Positions 1 to 5,291 of a stretch of DNA of 9,864 nucleotides are shown here, piece after piece. A model generated the notes under the pieces. It was not told the origin of the DNA. It was given only the letters and a program-made list of their open reading frames with translations, and did no database searches. A program made the translations under genes and the position numbers. The DNA is taken from positions 1-9,864 of the forward strand of contig JAHBAN010000126.1 in the NCBI GenBank assembly GCA_018500075.1, read 5' to 3'. Within the stretch, counting starts at the first letter, position 1. The number at the start of each line of letters is the position of its first letter. Source of the stretch: Flavobacteriia bacterium. GTDB lineage: Bacteria; Bacteroidota; Bacteroidia; Flavobacteriales; Flavobacteriaceae.

Positions 1-20
1 ACGCCTTGGACTGAAGGGTT

Positions 21-102
21 TCGAATTTGCTTCGCAAATCCGACCCGTGAGGGGGCTTTGCCCCCTCACACTCCCCCAGGATATTTCTGGAAAGAGGAAA
101 CC
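21..102 (+). repeat. Composite 3'-end repeat element, copy 1
   Basis: Three modules read along the plus strand. Hairpin C (21-43) pairs TCGAATTTGC with GCAAATCCGA around the loop TTC, with one imperfect pair. Hairpin B (47-69) is a perfect 10-bp stem, GTGAGGGGGC/GCCCCCTCAC, with loop TTT. The box (about 71-102) follows, with a C-run, GGATATTTCTGG and AAAGAGGAAACC. The same modules in the same order recur at 1457-1562 and 5204-5287 on the other strand. The box end faces the trpB stop codon, 12 nt away. The hairpin C end faces a possible plus-strand stop codon at 12-14. Hairpin B lacks an immediate U-tract, so it is not a textbook intrinsic terminator, although an AT-rich stretch lies about 11 nt beyond it. 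A role in 3'-end formation or RNA stability is inference. Confidence 0.8.
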
Positions 103-114
103 CAAAGACCCGCG

Positions 115-1368
115 TCAGTCGGCCTCGCGCCCTTCGGTGTCGGACATATCAAAGCCGAGGTGTTTGGCGACCGTAAAGATGTCTTTGTCCCCGCGTCCGC
201 ACATATTCATCACGAGTATATGCTCAGCCGGCAGCTTCGGTGCAATCTTCATGACGTGCGCCAAGGCGTGAGACGGCTCAAGCGCCGGAATGATCCCCTC
301 CAGAGCACAGGACAGCTGGAAGGCTTCCAAAGCCTCTTTGTCGGTGATGCTGACATATTGTGCGCGCTTTGTGTCATGCAGCCACGAATGCTCCGGGCCA
401 ATTCCGGGGTAATCCAGCCCCGCAGAGATCGAAAATCCCTCGAGAATTTGCCCGTCGTCATCTTGCAAAAGATAGGTCCGGTTGCCGTGCAGCACGCCGG
501 GGCGTCCGCCGGTGAGGCTTGCGCAATGCTCCATCTTCTCGTTCACACCCTTGCCGCCGGCCTCCACGCCGATGATGTTCACGCCCGGATCGTCGAGAAA
601 CGGATAAAACAGCCCCATCGCATTGGAGCCGCCGCCGATGGCTGCGATCAGCGTATCGGGCAGACGCCCCTCACCCTCCTGCTCGGCAAGCTGTGTGCGC
701 ACTTCCTTGCCAATGATGCTCTGGAAATCCCGCACCATCGCAGGGTAAGGATGCGGCCCCGCCACCGTGCCGATGCAGTAAAACGTATCGCGCACATTCG
801 TCACCCAGTCGCGCAGCGCATCGTTCATCGCATCCTTGAGCGTGCCCCGCCCGCTCGTCACAGGGATCACCTCCGCCCCCAGAAGGCGCATCCGGAACAC
901 ATTTGGCGCCTGGCGCTCCACATCATGCTTGCCCATATAGACAACGCATTGCAGGCCAAACTTCGCACAGACCGTCGCGGTCGCCACGCCATGCTGCCCC
1001 GCGCCCGTCTCGGCAATAATCCGTTTCTTGCCCATCCGCCGCGCCAGCAAAATCTGCCCCAGAACATTGTTGATCTTATGCGCGCCGGTGTGGTTCAGCT
1101 CGTCGCGCTTGAGATAGATCTTCGCGCCGCCCAAATGCTGCGTCAGACGCTCGGCATAATAGAGCGGGCTGGGACGACCCACATAATTGGCCCAAAGATC
1201 ATCCATCTCCGCCCAAAAGCTCGGGTCCGTCTTGGCCTTCTCATATTCGGCCTCAAGGCCCAGGATCAGCGGCATCAGCGTCTCTGACACAAACCGCCCG
1301 CCAAAGTCGCCAAAGCGGCCGTTTTCGTCAGGCCCGTTCATGAAGGAATTGAAAAGATCGTCGGCCAT
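115..1368 (-). CDS. trpB: Tryptophan synthase beta chain TrpB
   Basis: This cytoplasmic PLP enzyme condenses indole with L-serine to give L-tryptophan, working with the TrpA alpha subunit as an alpha2-beta2 complex. The 417-residue product has the full-length family architecture. The PLP lysine is K98 in HTGAHKINN, the catalytic glutamate is E120 in AETGAGQHG, and the phosphate-binding loop GGGSNA spans 245-250. The C-terminal GRGDKD motif is at 391-396. It is preceded by C390, where the Salmonella enzyme has serine contacting the PLP ring nitrogen. The chosen ATG gives the usual short N-terminal extension before RFGDFGGRFV and has a GAGAGG-like ribosome site upstream. It lies 195 bp downstream of trpF in the same direction, with a composite repeat between them. 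No trpA follows within the remaining 114 bp. The call is secure; cotranscription with trpF is inferred. Confidence 0.98.
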   Translation of the reverse strand: MADDLFNSFMNGPDENGRFGDFGGRFVSETLMPLILGLEAEYEKAKTDPSFWAEMDDLWANYVGRPSPLYYAERLTQHLGGAKIYLKRDELNHTGAHKINNVLGQILLARRMGKKRIIAETGAGQHGVATATVCAKFGLQCVVYMGKHDVERQAPNVFRMRLLGAEVIPVTSGRGTLKDAMNDALRDWVTNVRDTFYCIGTVAGPHPYPAMVRDFQSIIGKEVRTQLAEQEGEGRLPDTLIAAIGGGSNAMGLFYPFLDDPGVNIIGVEAGGKGVNEKMEHCASLTGGRPGVLHGNRTYLLQDDDGQILEGFSISAGLDYPGIGPEHSWLHDTKRAQYVSITDKEALEAFQLSCALEGIIPALEPSHALAHVMKIAPKLPAEHILVMNMCGRGDKDIFTVAKHLGFDMSDTEGREAD

Positions 1369-1456
1369 AAGATGCCCTCTCTGTCAGCGTTTGCTTGTTG
1401 GTAAATGCCCAAGCCCCCAAGAGCAAGACAAACGCACTCAAAAGCCGCCGCCCCTG

Positions 1457-1562
1457 CTTTTTCTTTCAAAAAATATCCCGGGGGGAGAATTCATAAGCCC
1501 TATGGCTTATGAATGAGGGGGGCTGGCCCCCCTCCCGGTCGGATTTGCAAAGCAAATTCGAC
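1457..1562 (-). repeat. Composite 3'-end repeat element, copy 2, with an extra hairpin
   Basis: Read on the minus strand from the trpF stop, hairpin C (1562-1538) begins one base after the TGA. It pairs an 11-bp stem around a 3-nt loop with one imperfect pair. Hairpin B (1534-1515) is a 9-bp G/C stem, GAGGGGGGC/GCCCCCCTC. A 26-nt palindrome (1489-1514) absent from the other copies comes next: an 11-bp perfect stem ATTCATAAGCC/GGCTTATGAAT with a 4-nt loop. The box then follows (about 1485-1457), with GGGATATTTTTTGAAAG. The element fills most of the trpF-trpB gap, so any trpF-trpB transcript carries it. It may uncouple or tune the two genes, but that is inference. Confidence 0.8.
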
Positions 1563-1563
1563 C

Positions 1564-2202
1564 TCAGCGCAGAGCCGCCACAAAAGCGGCGATCTTGCCC
1601 GCGTCCTTCACACCGGCCCCCGCCTCCACACCCGAGGAGACATCCACCTGCCGCGCCCCTGTCATCTGCACAGCCTCGCGCACATTCCCCGCCGTCAGCC
1701 CGCCCGCCAGCATCCATGGCTTGCGCCAGTATTTGCGCACCGACAAAAGCCGCCAGTCAAAGGCCAGACCGTTGCCCCCCGGCAAATCCGCGCCCTTGGG
1801 CGGCTTGGCATCAATCAAAAGCTGGTCCGCCACCTCTTCATAAAGCGCAATCTGCGCCATATCCTCGGCCCCGGCCACGCCCAGAGCCTTCATCACAGGC
1901 AACCCATAGCGCGCCCGCAGCTCGGACACCCGCTCGGGGCTTTCATGCCCGTGCAGTTGCAACATATCCAGCGGCACCGCCTCGACTATCTCATCCAGCG
2001 CGCCATCCTCGGCATCCACCACAAGCGCCACCTTGGCCAAGCCCACAGGCGCCTCCAGCGCGAGGCTGCGCGCCGTCGCAACACTCACATGGCGCGGCGA
2101 TTTCGGGAAAAAAACAAACCCCGCATAGCTCGCGCCCGCCGCCGCCACCGCCGCCACATCCTCAGGCCGCGTCAGCCCGCAAATCTTCACCCTGATGTCC
2201 AT
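1564..2202 (-). CDS. trpF: Phosphoribosylanthranilate isomerase TrpF
   Basis: TrpF catalyses the Amadori rearrangement of N-(5-phosphoribosyl)anthranilate to CdRP, the third step of the tryptophan branch, in the cytoplasm. The 212-residue product matches a single (beta/alpha)8 barrel. Visible motifs are KICGL with the catalytic cysteine C8, FFPKSPRHV at about 31-39, LQLHGHE at 81-87, and LLIDAKPP with the candidate general acid D131. The phosphate-binding motifs AGGL (166-169) and DVSSGVE (187-193) are also present. The ATG chosen places KICGL at the usual distance from the N-terminus and has GGAG just upstream. The gene lies 162 bp after the lapA-like gene and upstream of trpB. No leader peptide or tryptophan-codon cluster suggesting attenuation was seen before it. 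Confidence 0.97.
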   Translation of the reverse strand: MDIRVKICGLTRPEDVAAVAAAGASYAGFVFFPKSPRHVSVATARSLALEAPVGLAKVALVVDAEDGALDEIVEAVPLDMLQLHGHESPERVSELRARYGLPVMKALGVAGAEDMAQIALYEEVADQLLIDAKPPKGADLPGGNGLAFDWRLLSVRKYWRKPWMLAGGLTAGNVREAVQMTGARQVDVSSGVEAGAGVKDAGKIAAFVAALR

Positions 2203-2262
2203 CGGCTCCGCCCGCTCTGCTTTCGTTTCATATAAAAAGGCGCAAAGCTCTCGCCCGCGCCC

Positions 2263-2335
2263 CCGTCTGTTTGACGGCCCGTCTGCCAGGCCGCCCGCCT
2301 CTCAGACCGTCCGCGTGTCAGACCGCCCGTCTGCC
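2263..2335. repeat. Cluster of short direct repeats in the lapA-like/trpF gap
   Basis: This part of the 162-bp gap between the lapA-like gene and trpF is built of short repeated words. CCGTCTG occurs at 2263-2269, 2279-2285 and 2327-2333. TCAGACCG followed by YCCG occurs twice, 16 bp apart, at 2302 and 2318. GACGGCCCGTCTGCC (2273-2287) and GACCGCCCGTCTGCC (2321-2335) differ at one base. CTGCCTGCC runs follow towards 2356. Small inverted pairs such as CCGTC/GACGG at 2263-2277 also form. It could be a degenerate slippage tract or a multi-site operator; no regulator is known to me for this word. Confidence 0.55.
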
Positions 2336-2364
2336 TGCCTGCGCCGCTGCCTGCCTATCCCGCG

Positions 2365-2715
2365 TCAGCCGGCTTTTTCAAGCAGCGCCAGAACCTCGTC
2401 GCCCTGCTCCCCATCAACGGGTTTGATCCGCTTCAGCTCGCCCTCAAGCTTTCTCACTTCCCCGCGGCGGCGCGCCGCCTCGGCGCGGTGCTTGTGTTCG
2501 CGCAGCCACTCCCAGACAAAGCCCATCAAAAGCCCCGACAGGATCCCCATAAAAATCACCACAAACAAAGGCAGCTCGACAGAAACGCCATATCCTGTCG
2601 CCTGCCCAAGCGCATCGGGCAAGAGGTTCAAGCGCACAGGCTGCGCATTGGCCAGAGCCACAATGATCAAACAGACAGATAAAACAGCCAAAACCCCATA
2701 CCGAATAAAGCGCAT
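2365..2715 (-). CDS. LapA-domain (DUF1049) inner-membrane protein
   Basis: This is a small (116-residue) membrane protein of the LapA/DUF1049 family. In Escherichia coli, LapA (YciS) works with LapB in controlling LPS synthesis through LpxC turnover; that function is transferred here only by family resemblance. Two hydrophobic segments are visible, at about residues 5-22 and 47-69. After them comes a basic, charged helix (about 70-98) rich in Arg, Lys and Glu that could form a cytoplasmic coiled coil. The start codon lies 3 nt after the ihfB stop, with GGAAG inside the end of ihfB as a possible ribosome site, so translational coupling to ihfB is likely. No lapB is present. A lapA-like gene after ihfB also occurs in other proteobacteria such as Pseudomonas. 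Confidence 0.85.
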   Translation of the reverse strand: MRFIRYGVLAVLSVCLIIVALANAQPVRLNLLPDALGQATGYGVSVELPLFVVIFMGILSGLLMGFVWEWLREHKHRAEAARRRGEVRKLEGELKRIKPVDGEQGDEVLALLEKAG

Positions 2716-2718
2716 GAC

Positions 2719-3000
2719 CTACTTCCCGTTCAGCCTGTCGCGCAACAGCTTGCCGGTCTTAAAGAACGGCACGTGCTTTTCTTCCACCTCAACAGCCTCG
2801 CCCGTGCGCGGGTTACGCCCGGTGCGCGCGTCGCGCTGCTTGACAGAAAAGGCCCCAAAGCCGCGCAGCTCGACACGGTCCCCCGCGGCCATCGCATCAA
2901 TGATCTCTTCAAAAATGGTGTTAACAATTCTTTCAACATCACGCTGAAAGAGGTGCGGATTTTCTTCCGCAATCTTCTGAACAAGCTCCGAGCGGATCAT
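2719..3000 (-). CDS. ihfB: Integration host factor beta subunit
   Basis: IHF-beta pairs with IHF-alpha (not in this window) to form a sequence-specific DNA-bending nucleoid protein used in transcription, replication and recombination. The 93-residue product is full length for the DNABII family. An N-terminal helical dimerisation region (about 1-40) precedes RGFGAFSV (46-53). The beta-ribbon arm carries RNPRTG (62-67) with the intercalating proline P64. The C-terminus VPFFKTGKLLRDRLN (77-91) is typical of the beta subunit. The ATG is standard, with GGGGAG about 10 nt upstream. The gene follows rpsA, as in many proteobacteria. A strong terminator separates the two here, so ihfB needs its own promoter or read-through. 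The AT-rich upstream region has possible -10 words (TATAGT at 3047-3052, GATAAT near 3033-3038) but no clear -35. Confidence 0.97.
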   Translation of the reverse strand: MIRSELVQKIAEENPHLFQRDVERIVNTIFEEIIDAMAAGDRVELRGFGAFSVKQRDARTGRNPRTGEAVEVEEKHVPFFKTGKLLRDRLNGK

Positions 3001-3047
3001 CTGTGTCTGTCTCCCCAGGCAGAAGTTTTATCATTATCTGTCTCTGA

Positions 3048-3081
3048 CTATAGAAGAAAATTCACGCTGATAAACCTCCTT
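3048..3081 (-). promoter_or_regulatory. Perfect Shine-Dalgarno with 5-codon mini-ORF upstream of ihfB
   Basis: On the minus strand, 3081-3074 reads AAGGAGGT, fully complementary to the 16S anti-SD core. Eight bases later there is a GTG (3065-3063), then AAT TTT CTT CTA and TAG (ending at 3048). A ribosome could therefore translate a five-residue peptide ending 47 nt before the ihfB ATG. This is the strongest ribosome-binding sequence I noticed in the window, and no longer gene uses it. It may be a regulatory mini-ORF, a ribosome standby site, a remnant, or chance. If the ihfB promoter is the TATAGT near 3050, this sequence would not be transcribed with ihfB. Confidence 0.35.
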
Positions 3082-3226
3082 CCTTGCCACAATCACGGAA
3101 AAACCGAAGCAAAATCAGGGGTTTTGCAGGGATTTGCGGTGCCACAGGCCCGCTGCATTGCAGCAACACAGCCAAGGCCGCCCGGGCTGTGCGGCCCGCT
3201 CTCCCGATTCGCGCGCCCTCCGCCCC

Positions 3227-3261
3227 AAAAGAAAAGGCCCCGCAGCGTGCACTGCGAGGCC
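3227..3261 (-). terminator. Intrinsic terminator of rpsA
   Basis: Reading the minus strand from 24 nt after the rpsA stop, GGCCTCGCAG (3261-3252) pairs with CTGCGGGGCC (3245-3236) across a 6-nt loop. The stem is 10 bp with one G-U pair. TTTTCTTTT follows directly (3235-3227). This is a canonical rho-independent terminator. It implies that rpsA transcripts end here and that ihfB is transcribed largely independently. The remaining intergenic stretch to ihfB (3082-3226) shows only small inverted repeats such as GGCCGC/GCGGCC and no convincing gene. Confidence 0.9.
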
Positions 3262-3285
3262 CCTTCAACTGTCTTATTGCGGGTC

Positions 3286-4965
3286 TCAGTCGTCCGACTT
3301 GAGCGCCGCGCCGAGAATATCGCCAAGCGATGCGCCGCTGTCTGATGAGCCATACTGCTCCACAGCTTCTTTCTCTTCGGCAATTTCGCGCGCCTTGATC
3401 GAGAGGCCAAGACGGCGTGTTTTGGCGTCGACATTTGTCACGCGCACATCCACCTTGTCGCCCACAGAGAAACGCTCAGGGCGCTGCTCGGCACGGTCGC
3501 GGCTGAGGTCTGAGCGGCGGATGAAGTTTTTCATGCCCTCATATTCAACTTCGATGCCGCCATCCTCGATGGATGTGACTTCAACAGTGATGATGCTGCC
3601 ACGCTTTGTGCCACCCACGGCTTCGGCAAATTTGTCGCCGCCAAGGCCCTTGATGGAAAGCGAAATGCGCTCTTTCTCAACGTCAACTTCAGAGACAACC
3701 GCCTGAACCATATCGCCTTTGCGGTAGTTCTGGATCGCGTCTTCGCCGCGCTCGTCCCAAGAGATGTCGCTAAGGTGCACCATACCGTCGATGTCGCCCT
3801 CAAGGCCGATGAAGAGGCCGAATTCAGTGATGTTCTTGACTTCACCTTCAACTTCCTTGCCCTCTGGGTGCGTCTCGGCAAAGACTTCCCATGGGTTGCG
3901 CTGTGTTTGCTTGAGGCCAAGCGAAACGCGGCGTTTTGCACCATCGATTTCCAGAACCATGACTTCGACTTCTTGCGAGGTCGACACGATCTTGCCGGGG
4001 TGTACGTTCTTCTTTGTCCAGGACATTTCAGACACGTGCACAAGACCTTCAACACCGGCTTCCAGCTCCACAAATGCGCCGTAATCGGTGATATTGGTCA
4101 CGCGGCCCATGTGGACGCTCTCAAGCGGATATTTCGCGGCCACGAGATCCCATGGATCGTCCTGAAGCTGCTTCATACCAAGGCTGATGCGGTGTGTCTC
4201 TTTGTTGATCTTGATGACCTGAACCTTCACAGTTTCCCCGATTGTGAGGATCTCTGATGGGTGGTTCACACGGCGCCAGGCCATGTCTGTCACGTGGAGA
4301 AGGCCGTCTACACCGCCAAGGTCCACAAAGGCACCATATTCGGTGATGTTCTTGACCACACCGTCCACAGAATCGCCTTCAGCAAGGTTGCCAATGACTT
4401 CGGCACGCTGCTCGGCACGTGATTCTTCAAGGATCGCACGGCGCGACACAACAATGTTGCCACGACGACGGTCCATCTTGAGGATCTGGAAAGGCTGCTT
4501 GAGGCCCATGAGCGGGCCGGCGTCGCGCACGGGGCGCACATCAACTTGCGAGCCGGGCAGGAAGGCCACGGCGCCGCCGAGGTCAACCGTAAAGCCGCCT
4601 TTGACGCGGCCAAAGATCGCGCCATCGACACGCTCTTCGTCGGCATAGGCTTTTTCCAGACGGTCCCAGGCTTCTTCACGGCGCGCCATCTCACGCGAGA
4701 TAACAGCTTCGCCGCGGGCGTTTTCCGCCGAGCGCAAAAAGACTTCCACTTCATCGCCAACAGCGATTTCGGGCGCTTCACCGGGGTTTGCGAATTCTTT
4801 CAGATCAACGCGGCCTTCCATTTTGTAGCCGACGTCGATGATGGCCTGGCCCGCTTCAATCGCGATCACCTTGCCTTTGACAACCGAGCCCTCTTCGGGC
4901 GTGTCCATTTCGAAGCTCTCGTTCAACAGCGCTTCAAAGTCTTCCATAGATACTGTGTTGGCCAT
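3286..4965 (-). CDS. rpsA: 30S ribosomal protein S1
   Basis: S1 binds mRNA and helps load it on the 30S subunit. The 559-residue product contains six S1/OB-fold repeats, at about 26-92, 112-176, 197-265, 282-352, 369-439 and 456-525. The first two are more divergent (30S-binding in the family). Repeats 3-5 carry the typical NITxYGAFV and GLLHVTDMAW/GLVHVSEMSW-type RNA-binding segments. The start at MANTVSMEDF matches the usual N-terminus. An in-frame ATG 12 nt upstream would have AAAAGGA touching the start codon with no spacer, so it is less likely. From the chosen ATG the same GGA is 12 nt away, a weak initiation site, which fits the atypical, autoregulated rpsA initiation known in E. coli. 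The gene has its own upstream promoter candidate and leader and a strong terminator. It sits downstream of the aldo/keto reductase and upstream of ihfB. Confidence 0.98.
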   Translation of the reverse strand: MANTVSMEDFEALLNESFEMDTPEEGSVVKGKVIAIEAGQAIIDVGYKMEGRVDLKEFANPGEAPEIAVGDEVEVFLRSAENARGEAVISREMARREEAWDRLEKAYADEERVDGAIFGRVKGGFTVDLGGAVAFLPGSQVDVRPVRDAGPLMGLKQPFQILKMDRRRGNIVVSRRAILEESRAEQRAEVIGNLAEGDSVDGVVKNITEYGAFVDLGGVDGLLHVTDMAWRRVNHPSEILTIGETVKVQVIKINKETHRISLGMKQLQDDPWDLVAAKYPLESVHMGRVTNITDYGAFVELEAGVEGLVHVSEMSWTKKNVHPGKIVSTSQEVEVMVLEIDGAKRRVSLGLKQTQRNPWEVFAETHPEGKEVEGEVKNITEFGLFIGLEGDIDGMVHLSDISWDERGEDAIQNYRKGDMVQAVVSEVDVEKERISLSIKGLGGDKFAEAVGGTKRGSIITVEVTSIEDGGIEVEYEGMKNFIRRSDLSRDRAEQRPERFSVGDKVDVRVTNVDAKTRRLGLSIKAREIAEEKEAVEQYGSSDSGASLGDILGAALKSDD

Positions 4966-5056
4966 GTGGCGTTTCATTCCTTTTAAGTGTTTCTGGCCGT
5001 GCGGTTGTCTCCGCCGGTCTTCGGGTTTCTATTGGTCAGACAGCGCGACCGGCTTT

Positions 5057-5088
5057 CAAAACAAAGAGGGCCGGAGAGTTCCGACCCT
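5057..5088 (-). promoter_or_regulatory. Terminator-like hairpin in the rpsA leader (possible attenuator)
   Basis: Reading the minus strand, AGGGTCGGA (5088-5080) pairs with TCCGGCCCT (5075-5067) around the loop ACTC. This is a 9-bp stem with one G-U pair. CTTTGTTTTG follows at once (5066-5057). It lies between the candidate rpsA promoter (5135-5162) and the rpsA start. It could be a leader attenuator or simply end transcripts coming from upstream. Further downstream, GCCGGTC (minus strand 5053-5047... paired arm at 5019-5013) can form a 7-bp long-range stem. Its GCCGG could instead pair with CCGGC in the terminator arm, giving a possible alternative fold. The alternation is inference. Confidence 0.5.
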
Positions 5089-5134
5089 GCTCATTCTGTC
5101 CTGCGGTAGCCCCGCCTTGTGCGACAGGCGCGCG

Positions 5135-5162
5135 TATATAACGCTCTCCCCCCAAAGGCAAG
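5135..5162 (-). promoter_or_regulatory. Candidate rpsA promoter
   Basis: On the minus strand, CTTGCC (5162-5157) and TATATA (5140-5135) are separated by 16 bp. This resembles an alphaproteobacterial housekeeping promoter (CTTGAC ... TATANT-like). The spacer has a run of G. It is placed just beyond the composite repeat that follows the aldo/keto reductase gene. It would start transcription near 5127, giving a leader of about 160 nt before rpsA. The wider 4966-5291 gap holds this promoter, the leader hairpins, and the repeat element. Confidence 0.5.
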
Positions 5163-5203
5163 CCCCACCCCTTTTTTTACTCTGCAAACAGCCGGAAACC
5201 ACA

Positions 5204-5287
5204 GGTTTCCTCTTTCCAAAAATATCCCGAGGGGGTGCGGGGGAGCAGCGCTCCCCCGCCCGGGTCGGATTTGCCCTGCAAATTCGA
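5204..5287 (-). repeat. Composite 3'-end repeat element, copy 3
   Basis: Read on the minus strand, hairpin C (5287-5265) starts 4 nt after the reductase TAG stop. It pairs TCGAATTTGC with GCAAATCCGA around the loop AGG with one imperfect pair. Hairpin B (5259-5237) is a perfect 10-bp stem, GCGGGGGAGC/GCTCCCCCGC. The box (about 5235-5204) contains CGGGATATTTTTGG and AAAGAGGAAACC. Alignment with copy 1 is close to gap-free across all three modules. The end of the box (5204-5210) also pairs with 5194-5200 (GGAAACC/GGTTTCC, loop ACA), a hairpin not shared with the other copies. The element ends about 40 nt before the candidate rpsA promoter and so marks the boundary between the aroA-cmk-reductase unit and rpsA. 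Confidence 0.8.
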
Positions 5288-5291
5288 GCCT

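Noticed and set aside
58..1287. Plus-strand open frame of 409 codons opposite trpB
   Set aside because: trpB on the minus strand has all family motifs. The plus frame starts inside the repeat element and its product is Arg/His-rich with no recognisable domain.
1369..1563. trp-type attenuator or leader peptide before trpB
   Set aside because: There is no short ORF with tryptophan codons and no hairpin directly followed by a U-tract. The hairpins here are explained by the shared composite repeat.
3062..3268. Short open frames in the ihfB-rpsA gap as genes
   Set aside because: They run through the rpsA terminator, lack convincing starts, and their products are Arg/Ala/Gly-rich without recognisable features.
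4966..4977. Earlier rpsA start (MKRH extension)
   Set aside because: The only SD-like sequence touches that ATG directly, and S1 homologues begin at the MANT-type start 12 nt later.
21..5287. The three repeats as a CRISPR array
   Set aside because: The copies are kilobases apart, in different orientations, at gene ends, with no regular spacers and no cas genes.
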